Assembly (NCBI RefSeq): GCF_047495875.1
Contig: NC_092485.1
Coordinates: forward strand, 6,768,890-6,832,889
Length of the DNA stretch: 64,000 nt
Direction: 5' to 3'
From: Pithys albifrons albifrons
Taxonomy: Eukaryota; Chordata; Aves; Passeriformes; Thamnophilidae
The notes under the pieces were generated by a model. That model was given only the letters and a program-made list of their open reading frames with translations. It had not been told where the DNA came from and did no database searches. Within the stretch, counting starts at the first letter, position 1; each line of letters opens with the position of its first letter. Shown piece after piece: positions 34,601 through 47,200 of this stretch. A program made the position numbers and the translations under genes.

Positions 34601-36817
34601 AATAAAACAGCCAGATGTCGTAAGCCATCAACCAGTGAAGTGCCTTAAAAATACTAATAAGACTTTGAAATCTGTGTATGAAACAATGGGAAATCTGTAA
34701 TATTGGAGAATTATGCTGACAGGAAGAAGTGACAGCCACATGCTGAGCCCACTGGATTAATTAACCAGCAGGTACCACATGAGAACATGTTGTCACACCC
34801 GAAGCAGTATCTGTGTGCACCTGGGATCACAGATCCAGAGAGCTTATACTGCAGACAGAGCAATGTTGGACTGTTGGGATGCTGTGGGAACAGAAGATAG
34901 ATGGGCTTGCACTTCCTTCTGCTGCTGCTATAAAATAACATCTCAAGGGTTTAAAAAGAATCCTTGTGGTATTTCAAGAGCCCTTCTTAGTCTCCTGAGG
35001 AAGGTTTTGCTGGCATTCCTGGAAGAATAGTGAAACAAAGGGCCAGAAGCTGCAGGAAGGAGGTGAACATTGCCTGAAGGTGGTGCCAGAGCTGGAGGGA
35101 AGATGCACCATTGGGAATAGAACAGATCCAAATACACAGTGGGGTAAAGCAGCAAGGGAGAGGATTTCCCCCTACATTTTGGGGCTGCAGCAGTGTTTTA
35201 TGCAATCTAACTAGATGGAGACAAGGTGTGACACAGGCAAAGGAAAAGTACATGCCATCTGCTTGGGAAGTTGAGAAAGGGATCTTGTTTACACCACTTG
35301 AGGAGTATGTGTGTGTTCTCTAGGGAAAAGAGGTGTCAAGGGATGAAGTCCTAAGGCTTTTTATTAGTACACTGCATTGTTTCACGATTCCTGATTACCA
35401 GAACTACTTGATACAGAGCATATTCTTTAAAGAGGTACTAATTTCTAGCAGAAAATCAATGGCAGTGCCCTGCTTCCTGTTGATGTAGTCATCAGTTTTG
35501 AAAAACCTAAATCCAAGCTTGTAATTGAAACTGCCTTTCCAATAAAAATAAGCATTTGCTTGGCTCTGCCCTGCTCTTGTTGAATACAAGCTCTGCTGCA
35601 TGTGTATGCTCTTAAGTGGCCCCTTAGAGCCCTGTTTGCAGTTTGTGGGAAGGTAAGGCACTTCAGGAAAGTCCTAAAAACCCCTCTTACAGTCAGATCC
35701 AACTTCTGCTGACTTCAACAATGCTGCAGAAGGGTCCCAAAGACTGAAATTATACTTGATCTTTGCAGTGAAGATAAGCTGAGCTGCCCTGGGTTGCCCA
35801 TTTTGGCTGGCTGGGATATACATTGAAAAGTGCTAGCTGTGGCTGAGGTTTTGCTCCCAGGGGCTGAACTTCATTAAGAGAGATGGATGTCACGTTTCTT
35901 AGTGTACTGGTTAACCTGGATCACTGCCTACACAAGAAAAACCTCTTACAGACAAGGCATTTGGAATTTAAGTCATCCATTGGAGTTAGGCTGGGCTTGG
36001 GACATGTCAACAGGAAAATGACTGTTTCTGGGTGATACTCAGCTAGTACTCACCTAAACTCTAATGCTTACAGCTTCTTGGAACAAGACAGAACTTGCTT
36101 GGGCATAAAAACTTACTTTCCACCATGGAAGTCCCTGTATTTGCTGCTCAGTGGAACACAGGGATTTCCAAGTTGCCCCTGTAGCTCCAAGGAGCATTGA
36201 AAACCTTGAGTAAGGACTCCAAGGAGAGAGAAGATTGTGCTTGGAAGGCATTTTGGCTTCTTCTATGTCAAATGCAGGCATTTAAACATTTGTGGCATCA
36301 TTGTGGAGTTTTAATAATAAACAAATATATTACATAAGTGTAACTGCTTCTGGAGAGGAGATAACAGCCAGTGACCAATAGCTGCTGAGGTACGTGGGGA
36401 AAGCTTGAGAAGCTGGAGTACTTGGCTATGTCTTGGAAAATCATGGGAGAATGTCCTTGGCCTGTAGCAGCCATGCAGTAGGAATGAGAGCCAGGTACAC
36501 TGGAGCAGTCACTCTCCCACAGATCGCTCAGGTTTTGCAAGTACAAAAGGTCTCCAGGTGTTTGCTCTTCTTTCCCCATGTCCCTTTTCAATGCCCTTGG
36601 TAACAGGTCTTTGCACTGTCCTTTCTACTGCAGGCAGTGGCTTCCACGTGACAAAGTCTATCCCCTTGGTGTTGATGACACAGTGGACAAGTTAAAGATG
36701 ATGGAAGGACGAAAAACCAGCATCCGCAAGTCTGTGCAGGTGGCATATGACCGAGCCATGATCCACATGAGCCGAGTGCAGGGACACCATCCCTTCATTA
36801 CATCCAGTTACCTATAA
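19656..36817 (+). CDS. BRPF3: BRPF3, bromodomain and PHD finger-containing protein 3
   Basis: Scaffold of MYST acetyltransferase complexes (with KAT7/HBO1, ING4/5, MEAF6) that acetylate histone H3, notably H3K14. Coding exons: 19656-21040 (exon starts 19638), 22044-22200, 23627-23758, 25472-25600, 25974-26286, 27394-27633, 27801-28301 (or from 27798), 29952-30045, 30789-30886, 31809-31906, 33861-34015, 36634-36817. All phases agree; total about 1161 residues versus about 1205 in human. Domains: N-terminal MYST-binding/EPL-like region (about 1-210); PHD-zinc knuckle-PHD from Cys215 to about 388; bromodomain about 565-672 with acetyl-lysine-contact Asn648 in YNAKDT; PWWP from about 1031 ([18 protein letters not shown]) to near the C-terminus [16 protein letters not shown] at the start fixes the ATG and identifies BRPF3 rather than BRPF1 or BRD1. 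Introns hold nothing else I can assign except one CR1 fragment. Confidence 0.97.
25601..25973 (+). other. BRPF3: GC-AG intron in BRPF3
   Basis: Exon ending ...CTGAATGAG at 25600 must join GTTCCAGATTACCTG at 25974 to keep NLNEVPDYLEF in the bromodomain. The intron therefore begins GCAAGT instead of GTAAGT. AG|GCAAGT is the classic strong context for GC donors used by the major spliceosome. Confidence 0.9.
28305..28415 (+). mobile_element. CR1 LINE 3' terminal fragment, sense
   Basis: The segment GACTGGACGTGGCACTTAGT (28311-28330), then GGTTGGACTCGATGATCTCA (28369-28388) and GAGGTCTTTT, ending in a GTGATTCTGTAA-like terminus, is the 3' end of an avian CR1 in sense orientation. It begins within a few bases of the exon donor at 28301/28302. 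Confidence 0.8.
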
Positions 36818-38890
36818 AGGATTGGGATGACTGGGCCTCCTTTTTTCCCAGACCTTGTGCTCACTGCATTGGCAGAGTGGACCATCTTTGTGCACTGCCT
36901 GGCAGGGCAACACCATTCCCAGCAGCTTTCAGCAGTCCTCAAAGTACCTGGAAATGTGCCAAAAACCCCTTGTCCAGCTTCTTTCTGAATGTGTCTTGCT
37001 GAAGAGCTGGCAAGAGATGAAATGTATAGTCTACAGGGCCACGAGTAAGGTAGGTGGGAAAAGCCAACAAGTCACGGGAGGCAAGGTGAGCTGATGCAGC
37101 GAGCAGAGCGCAGCACCTCGGTGTTTGGACCTCATGCCGCCTCCCTTGCCCCTGCCTCCCCTGTGCTGCCAGGGTTTTTAAGTCATCAGCCAGCCTGGAG
37201 TAATTCCTGGGAACCTGGCACCACTGTAACAGAATCAGATCCTTTACAGAAATCCCAACTGTACTTTCTTGTGCCAAATTTACCGAAACCATCATTGGCC
37301 TTTTCATTTTTCTTTAAATGACATTGTCCTATCACATAAAAACCCCCACAAAATCCTAGCTGGGAGTTCACATTACAGTTTTCCTGCCTATGCACATAGT
37401 GTTTCAATGTTTGGATTTCTCATTGCATTTAGAAAAGCTTGAGGTATTTCGCCGACCTTCCCCCATTGCTGCACCCAGTTACATGCACAGATGCACAGAG
37501 CTTTAAAGACGAAAAGTAACTTACCTGATTTGTGTATATGTATGTATGTCCTAGAAATTTATTTTGTATCTGTGACTGCTTGTTCCAGTTACATTTCATA
37601 TCATGACTCAGTACAGTGCAGAGTCTAAGCAAGCACAAGTTTTTTTAAGAAGTTAAAGTAATTTTGGAGGTGTCTAATGAATTGAAGGAGCTCTGCAGGC
37701 ACTGAGGTTGATCAGGGTTAGAGGGAGATACGTCTTTTGTGTTGGTTTATGCACATTTGGTGTAAGGCTCCTCTTCCTTTTGTCCCTCCTTTCTGTCTCT
37801 CTCATGCAGTTTGGGTTAAAACCAAGCACTGACGAGACCATTTTGCCATTTCCCCTTCTCCGGTACAAACATATCCTTTCCCTGGTGTGTGGGTCTCCAG
37901 CATTGTCATCCATCAAAAGCCAAGTAAACCCAGCTCTGCAGACAATCCCTGTTGTTTTGTGTTTGCATTGCAAAAATGAGGACAACCTGATGTTTAGAAA
38001 CTTGAGGACATAATCTTTTCTATTAGCCAAGGACTTTATGATTTCTCTGATCTATTCAGTTGCTTCTCTCTTTTTGTTTTCCCATTTTGAAGAACCAAAG
38101 GTGCAAAGTAAGACTGTAGATTGAGTATCATAATTTTGCTTTTTAATTCACTATTTTTTTATTAACTTTTTCATACTGAAGAGAATGTGCAGTCAATAAT
38201 AATGAATAGTGGGGAATAATCACTGCCATTTCTATATTTTTTAAAATACCACCTCTCATACAGAGGCATGGAACCACATTTGAAGGAATTTTAAGATTCC
38301 TGCAACATACAGAGGTGGGACATAGGAGTTTGTAAAAATAATAGTAGTGATAATAATGCCTTTGAGGTGTGGCTGGGGAAGGATGTTGTGTATATAGTTG
38401 TAAACTGTTCTAAATTATTTAGATGTATTGTCTCTATTCTTGAAGTCTTCAGTTGTGTTGCTGGGTCTTTTATATGCACACAGTGTAATTTAAAAGGAAC
38501 ACCCACTTCTGCAGGTGGTAGCTCAGCTGTGGACTTGTGACCTGTGTATATGTTTTAAGGTCTTGGGAGGGGTTTTTTTGTTTGTCATTTTCCTTTTTTT
38601 TTGTTTTGTTATGTTTTTAAATGACATTTTAGAATTTGAATTGGCTAATGTCCTGCTGTTGCTACAGAACCTAAATGTTACTGTCAAGTCTGCTGTAAAG
38701 CACAGATCACTCTATTTATTGTAGAAAGTGAGTTTATTTGCTTTCTAGAATTGTTTATATCAGATGGTATAAGAGAGGTAATAAGAAAATCTATGCTTGT
38801 AAAGAAAGAAACCCTAATTTTACTACTATAATCTGACTGTCTGAGACTATATTTTCTCTCTGAGAAATAAATGTTCTGATGTATGAAAAA
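36818..38890 (+). other. BRPF3: BRPF3 3' UTR with AATAAA
   Basis: Sequence after the TAA at 36815-36817 contains no further recognisable exon. The first well-placed canonical poly(A) signal is AATAAA at 38866-38871, giving a 3' UTR of about 2.07 kb. Several ATTTA pentamers occur in the AT-rich distal part. The cleavage site is inferred. Confidence 0.65.
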
Positions 38891-39589
38891 ACCAAAATGC
38901 TACCCTGAAAAAGAGTTCTTCCTTGCTATTGTTGTCCCGTAATCTAGAATTTACTGTGATGGCTTTTAATCATCCCAGTTGTCCCAGATGCAGGTGGAAA
39001 GCCTGCAAAGAGCAATAGGGAAGCGACGCACAGAGGGGTTTCTTGTCCTGCCCTGACCATCTCTTGAGGATGGGGTTGTTCTCTGTGCAATGGGTGATGA
39101 CACAACTGGATGCTGCAGGGTGGGATCCCACCTTGTGCCCTGCTGATGGGGGGGCTGGCTGAGAGCCCCACAGGGATGGAAATTGGGAATCTGGGGCTTG
39201 AATCCCATCTTCTGCTGGTGCTTATAGCCCTTGGTGGGCCCAGGGACAGTGGGACTTGCCAGCAGATGAGATGCAGATGCAGCAGGACAAACCCTGCAGC
39301 TGGGCTGGACCCTGTCCCCTGCCTGGGGGGAATTTTTCATCTCAGCATGACTCTTGCATTGTCTCTCTTCCCTAACATGCACTTTTGCTTCCCTGCACAG
39401 GTTCATATTCCTGCAGGCAGTAGTGCACTGCAAACATTTGCCAGACCACGCAGCTCAGTTGCTGGGTTGGGCTTGTGTTAAACTAAGCACCACCAGGTCT
39501 CAGTTTCTCAGAGAAAACAACAAAAGGCCCACACAAACATAGTCCAAATGCATGAGAAAAACAACTTCAGGTTAGGAAAGTGATTTCTT
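38891..39589. other. Gap between convergent BRPF3 and TBC1D22B 3' ends
   Basis: About 700 bases separate the two inferred cleavage sites. No coding or RNA feature seen. Moderately GC-rich from 39,100 to 39,350. Confidence 0.5.
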
Positions 39590-41284
39590 GAGATACTGTT
39601 TGTGGAGTTTTATTTGCAAGAAGGTTGTGCCTGTCACATGCTTGACCCCGGTCCCGCTACCCGCTGCTTTTTCTCCACCGGGAACACAAATGGAATGTGG
39701 AGGGGCCCGGAGCCTCTGCACCGAGACAGCCCTCATGGCACGGGAGGAGCGCTGGGAGAAACGCCGGGTGGCACAGATTGGTCCCCTCATGCCCTCCTGA
39801 CTCCAGCCCTTGGCACATGGCAGATGGTTCCTGCCTCTGGCTAGAAAATGGCCCATTATCACATTGCCAGTTGGATTTAAAAGCAGCCACACCAAGGCCA
39901 CCCAGGGTTTTTTGCCAGTCCCAGGAGGGTGCATCCAGGAGGGAGCACCAGGGGCAGCCAGTGTTGCATCAGGGATCATCCCTGCCTGAAAAAGCCTGTC
40001 AGCCAGCACCGGCAGGGCTCCACCCTGCTGCAGTGCTCAGATCGGCACTCGCCAGCAGCTGACGAGCCTGGATACTCTTGTTTCTTCAACACAGCTCTCC
40101 CCTGCTTCCTGCTGGGAGCTGCCATCTCCTCTAACCACCCTAATTCTCTCTGTAGGGGATGCCTTGAGATACATATTTCTATGGCACCTCTTTCTGGCAA
40201 ACGCAACACTGCAAGTACATACTGGGACAGACATTACCTGCAGCTCTGAAACATCCCCCACCTTCAGAGGGGTCCAAAGCCCTCTGACACAGTAGCCAGG
40301 CATCCTTCTCAGGGTGGAGAGGATGGGGAGAGTGAGGGGTGCACATTATAAATATAAACTCTGCTACAAAGAAAAGACATATATTGTACATCTTTGACCC
40401 ATATACACAAGAACACAATATACACAGAACACCCCAGAGGAATGGGGGCTTCATAAGAAGGTTTTGGGAGATGTTGCTCCCCTACCAGCCCCACCCTGTG
40501 CCTCCCTGACACGCCGGAGGGGGCTGTACTCACAGAACGTGTCAGAAAACGTTTCATCAAGCTGGCACGCATCATTCGAACTGTGTGTGGATGGAGTAGT
40601 CATCACCCCTGCCGTGCCTGCCCCACTGCCCTGGGGGAGAGGTAGGTCAAGAGGATGGAGAGAAGGAGAGAGGGCAGGCATGAGGGACTCTCTTGTGAAC
40701 GCACAAAGCGCATGGGGTCTCCGGACCCTCGGAGTGAAAGGCAGACCCTGAGAGAAACTTCTTGTCCTGTCACCCTCATGGGGAAGGATTTTCTGGCCAG
40801 GCAGGTCTCTGATAAGGCATTTTCATCTGGAAGATGGTGCAAACAGTGTCAGAAGAGAGAAGAGAGCAGATGGGGTAGCGCACGTGGTGCAGGTTAACAG
40901 GCAGCGAAACCAAGGTGGTCCCAGCCAAACGAGCCCAGGACAGGAAACGGAGAGGAGAGCAGGGCTTCATCTTCAGCTCTGGTTTGTCTTTAAACCTTCC
41001 CACCATGTTCTCCCCCAGCCCCTTAAAGCCTCCCTTCCTGGCCTGAGCTACCAGCATCATGCGAAATACTGACAGTCGTCAAAATGGCACATCCCAGGCG
41101 CATGGAGTGGCAGACAGGCACACGTTAAGAGTTAAGACAAAAGTCGATGTGAGCTTTGTGCAGCAAGGAGAAGCTCCCAGCTGGAGTGTTCAAAGACTTA
41201 GGATGACAAAAATGCCACAGTGATCTGATTGGGCCAGGACAACGGGGTGGGCACAGGAGAGAGAAGTGAGTTGAGTCTGGGCAC
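39590..41284 (-). other. TBC1D22B: TBC1D22B 3' UTR with AATAAA
   Basis: Reading leftward from the stop codon (41285-41287), the first canonical signal I find on the minus strand is AATAAA at 39607-39612 (TTTATT on the plus strand). This gives a 3' UTR of about 1.7 kb. The boundary is inferred. Confidence 0.55.
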
Positions 41285-44200
41285 CTATCGGCGGTAGTGA
41301 TTGGGGGCATCTGCAAACATGTACTTGAGTCTGTAGGCTTCAGCAAGCAGGAGTCCAATTTCTTCATTACCCCAGTGTATTGTGGGCAGGTTTTGTAACA
41401 ACATCAGAAGGCCCTGAAAGAGAGGAATATGCTTAGTTTGGAGAAACTGAAGGCAGAGTACAGATCCAGAGCAGGCTTGGGGGTGGCACAACCTGAAGCA
41501 GCAGCAGTCAATTTTGCTCCCCACATGCACAGGTCTGAAAGGCTCAGACAGCATTAAGATGTGCTTGAGTTTAGATCTGAATCTGTGAAGCACCTCAGAT
41601 GTCCCCAAGCCCCTTCAAATAAAGAGTGTTATTATAGGCTTACAGCTGGACACAAGAAGGCAAACAGAGGGACTTACTGAGATTGAAGCTCAAGGATAGG
41701 GAAGAGCTGGTATGTGATGTCTGAGCCCTCCAACAGCTCAGTTCTGTGTCCTTACCACTGAGCTCAAAAGTTACTTTTAGGCAAAGCTCCTGAGACCAAA
41801 TGATCTTGGAGCCAGCACCAAGACAACAGTTGACTATGTCTATATGGGGTCCCAAACAGAACAATTCCCTCCCCTCTAGCCCCTGGGAATTCAGCGTCTT
41901 ACTTGGAAGTCTTCCTCATCTAGAATCTCCTTCCGCCACTTGATCAAGAAGGCAGCGCAGACATACAGGTGGAAATGTGAGAATCCTTCTGGCTCTGACT
42001 GTGGACAGCAAAACTCTGGGTCAGCTCCTCTGGCTCATCTGAAGAAACACTTCCCTGGACACAGATGGCCTAGTGGGCCACCCATCACCCAACTGGCTAT
42101 AAACATCCTGAGGCCACACTGCTTTATTTCCCTCATCTCCCCTGCTAGTGCCAAAAGACCTCTGTCCCCTTGTGTATGAGGAATTGGCCGCACAGCGATA
42201 CGCCCAGTGGGGAAGTCAGTGGAAGCCTGTGCACTGTGTACCTGGTACGTGTCCCAGAGGCGGATGGTACAGCGAAGAGGCAGCTCCCTCATAAGCAGGT
42301 TGTTCATCCAGCGAAAGGCAAACTGCAGGTATTCAACCTCGTACTTCCTAAAGTGATTATGTACCTGCTCTGAAACAGCACATTTCACTTACACACCTGA
42401 GGACCACAGGGCTCCAGCTCCTGCACAATGCTCCCAACACACTGGTTTTCACCCACTTTCAGGCTGAGACCTTTATCTCCCAAACACTTCCACTCTTCAC
42501 ACAATGCTACTCAGCCAGCACACCCTGTCACCAGGAAGTTTCTGGCTAACCCCACCCTACCAAGCTTGCACAGGTGTTGTAGGTGAGTGTCTACCTCTGC
42601 CCTCAGAGTACTACTTACAAAGGAGGCCTCCTGCTATTGTGACAAAAGAGCCAACACGATCAGATTCCCTAGTCACCTACCATCAATTCGGCTGACCAGC
42701 TCCTCCAGGGCTCTGACTTTCTTCTGGATCCCTGGCTGTGCAAAGGTGTAGTTATCCTGCAGGGAAAGGCCACAAGTGAGAAGCACCAGCTTTAACAACA
42801 GCTAGAAATGATCAAAACCAGATCATCAGTTCAACAGGAAGATGAGATTGTCATGAGCCAGGGAGACATGGCTCTCAAACACTAGGACCACCAGCCTGCT
42901 GTGAAGTCCCTAGCCAGGACAGCACCATCTGGACAGCCACAGCATCCATCTCCTCAGCATTTTACTAAGATTTAACTCAGTGAAGTAGCAAAATCTCCCT
43001 AAAGCTGAACGCTCACCCAGACAGGGAGAGAAAACCACACTGCTACCCCAGCAAGGCAAGAGAAGTCTTCATGGCCCCAGAGGCTCACCTGTATCCCATC
43101 CAGCAGCTTGCTCATGCACCAAAAGCTATCGGCTTCGATGCTCCGTAAAACATCCTGCGACAAGTTTGTCACATCAAAGTTTTCCACATCCTCCTCTGCA
43201 AAACAGAGAGGGAAGAGCATCAGGAAGATGGGGAACACCAGGTAACTCATGGGACAAACAGGGGCTTTATCAAGCCAAAGCATTGCAAGACAACTACAAT
43301 ACTCCCTGCATAATGTGAGAGGCATGCCTGGCACATATCACAGTACCCATGCACTGACCTCGTCGAACTCAGGTGAAGGGCTGAAGAACCCCAAAATACC
43401 CACATCCAACCCAGTTCCCCAGAGAACTGTGGGAGGGATCCCGCTGCGCTGCCGTTCTTGTCATCCCTTCTGGAGTGAGGGCTGTGCATGGACAAAGCTT
43501 TGGCATACCAGAACCCCTCAGGCCAGAGTGCATCTGCCCTGAGTGACAGCAGGTCTCTGCCATCTGGTAGCACCACAGGGAGAACTGGGAGAGCCGAAAC
43601 CTTCACTGCAGCCAGAAATCAGGGAAGGAAATGCTGCCTTTGCCTTGAGGCAGCACAAGGGAGCTCAGTTCCCACTCTCCGTTTGATTCATCAGCATTAG
43701 CTCAGGACTAAGCACAACAGAGGCGCCCAAAAAGTGGCTGCAGCTTTGAGGACTCTTAAGGAAAAAATGCCAAAGCTTCAAAAGCCTCTACAGGAGAGCA
43801 GCACTCTCAGGCACAGCTGTGAGGACTCAAAAGCATGCAGGCCTTGGTCTAGTAACATATACAATGGAGACACCATCGACCAGACACATTAATCAGCTGA
43901 AGAGCACCAGGGAGAGATTTTAATTGATCTGTAGAAAAGATGATTCGTTGTCTGCAAATGCCTGCCCAAAGCATGGGATGATAGGTCAGAATGCTACAAT
44001 GACCTTGGCAATGGGAACCAGCCTGTTAGCAGAGGCAAGGCTGCCTCATGAGAAGCCACTAAATTGAACAGTAGATCAAAGTGTCATCTTGGCCTTGTGC
44101 TTAACAGCTTGTGAACTCCCACCTCTGCCTGTCACCTCTGAATCACACGGGCACACCGTGGTCCCCAGAGAGCTGGAATGGTCAGTTGCTGTGGAGGACA

Positions 44201-47200
44201 GCCCTTCAGAAGCTCTAACACAAGCATCCCAGGGAAGACAGAGGGCAGCTAAGCAAAGGAGTCAGCTGGCAGCACAGTGGGTCCCTTGTAGTATCTTGCA
44301 GTCAACAAAACACCTGCTCTGAAAGGAGAGTAGGGGCAGCAAACCCAAGAGCTTTGAGAATGGAGCCAGTGCTGGTGCCAACTTCCCAGAGCAAGCTTTC
44401 AAGAAAAGGCAAGGGAAAGTTTTCCAGGCCGGTTGTAAGCTCACCTGTGAACACAGAAGTATCTACAGATGACACTCGGGTGTAAGAGCCCTCAGTGGCT
44501 TTGTGGGCAGGGGCTGCCCAAGCAATACAGATTGTTCCCTTTCCCAAGGATGATACAGCTTGAAAATACAAGCAGAACTTCCTTTGACCAAGACACTTCC
44601 CACAGAAAAGCAAATTGTCCCTTGGTGCGTACTGCACAAGGATTATCAAACTGTGCAAGGCCTCTTTAGGCTCCCCTGCTGCAAGGACTTGGGTGCAGCG
44701 CAGAGTCGTCTGATCAAGGAATCATGAGAATTAGTAATCCAATGTGGAGAGCCTCCAGACCTGTCCTGCCCAGCACCAGCTCTTCAGGGGCCTGTGAGCA
44801 AAGGCATCTGTAGAGAAGCAGCAATGCTCCCAATCAGTGCCTTAAATCCTGTCGCAAAAGGGGTGCTGTGACACTGACCGCAGCCAGTGCTTTCCCATGT
44901 ACATTCAAGGCAACTCCCGAATCGCCCTTTAACTCTGACTGCTACGCAGCCAGACAAGGGAGCAGGTAGCCACCAAGACAGCCTGTGACCTAAAGCCTGG
45001 CTTTTGAATCCCAGGCTCTGGGACCATAAGGGGGATGCGTGATGTTGCTTGGCCAAATTCAATTCAATCGGTCTCACACAGAGAATTTTTTCCCTCCCAC
45101 ACAAGTTTCAGAGATATCTGGAAACAGGAAGGTCACATCCACAGAGGAAGTTTCAATCAGGGGTGAAAACAGCCTTGAAAAGATGGCAAGAAGCACAACA
45201 CCAGCAAAAAGATGGACTGGGCCAACACAGCATGAACTCTGCGAGAGTAAAGTCACGACAACCAGCATGGAACAGGAATGCAAGAAGTCACACCAGGTAC
45301 CCGCAGGCAGGTCTGACGCTTCACACAAGTTCCATCCTTGCGTAGGTAACTCACTGCACACAGCTCTACTTCTAACCCAATAAACCAATCCAGAGCAACC
45401 AGCCTCCACTGGGACTACCTGCCATTGATGCTGCTCAAGCAATAAGGCAAAGGAGAGGCCACTCAAAGGGGCCTGAAATGCTCTTGACCTCCCACAAAGG
45501 GGAATTCATTCCAGCCAGTAGCATTTTGTGCCTTCTCCTTCAGGCTGTGAAGAGCAACAGCACTTCCTTAGGATCAATCCCGACCATACTGGCTATCACA
45601 ATGGAAAGCAAGGTGGCTTATCTCTTCACAATGCCCTCAAGAGAGGCAGATCAGTACTAGTTTACAAAGTCTTATAGCTTGATCATGGAAGGCTTTCACT
45701 AACTTCAACATGTTTTGGATCAGACCTTAAGAGTATTTGCTCCACAGAATTTCTGTCACTAATACAATCTTATAAATCCCTTTGTCCTTCTATTTACAGT
45801 GAAAACTAAGAGCCTTTAAACATAGGAATTATGGCATCTCAGCATTAATGTCAACTCCAAAACACAGTTAGAGGTGGAGAAAGAACAAAAATGCTGTGGG
45901 TGGAAAGGACTTGATCTCCATCTAAAAACTAACTGGCTGACAAGAAATCCAAAGGCAGCATGAAGAAGTCAGTTCACTTTCTGAAACTCTCAGCTTGAGA
46001 AACACACCTGTACTAGCAACAAGACAGGAGTCCCTATTTAAAGTTTATTTGACATTCTCAGCAGGGTCTCTTTATACTTCACTCATTCCTCCTAGAAGAA
46101 CTGTCCCCAAGTCCAGGCTTTGAGGGCAAGATCCTCCTGCAACTCTGTATATCAGGGCTTTGCCTAAACTCCCTCGATGCCCAAAAGACCCTGTTCTCCT
46201 CCAAACTGTAAGGTTGTTAAGTACATTCAAATGCAAACGTATCCTTAGCACTTCTATGGGGCTCAGCAAGATTATTGAACTGAAGCCAATTCAACCAGGA
46301 GACAGAGATCCAAGTAAGAGGTCAAGACGCATCTCCAACCTGGCATCTCCAACCTGGCACCGGCACTCTGAAGGAAGAATACATCATCCCCTCCTCCAGC
46401 AAGGCAAGTTTTCCTCATGCCAGCACTTCACACCATTTCTAACATGATGCTCAGGAGTGCTTCAAGCAGCAAATGTAACTTACCAACATGCTCAGAGAGG
46501 AACACAACAAAGAACGGAGTGACCAGGTCATTGATTCCCTGTACATAGCCGCTGGCTGGGTGTCGAATGGCCCATATAAACAGGATTCTTTCAAAAATCT
46601 AGGGAAGAATGAGGGAAAGCAGGTACCTGCATTAGCCATGCACAAAGGAAAGGCAGAAAAGCATAACTGCTGAGCTCAGGGAGTGGAGACCATGCACTGA
46701 GAGGCTTTTCTGTAGCAATACAGGTAACATAAAAAGCATACAAGTCCTATCAGAGACTCCTGTATGATCCACAGAACACCCACACAGGTCAGCCCACTCT
46801 TCAGAGAACATGCCAGTGCAGTTCAGACTCCTCATCAAAGCCTCTGCCTGAGGAAATGCAGACCCAACTTTTCAAGACCCAGATAGCTTAATATCCACAG
46901 GACAGGGCTGCCTCTAAGCAGAGCAGCATGCTTTGCTGAACATCAGGTGGAAAACTAAAGTATCAGCACAGTATTCCCAGCAAAACATCACAGATGGGGA
47001 TAGTTCCCGAAGAGCAGTCTCCTCCACAACAACCAATGTGCTACTCCCAAACTGCCCCATCCCCCTGGACGCCACGCTCTGACCTATCACATACACACAC
47101 AGGGCTTGTTTCCCAAGAGGACAGGTGCCCACACATTCGGGCCACCTCTCACACCTCGCCCTGCCTAGGTTGCTCAAATACCACTTCGCACAAAAGAGGT

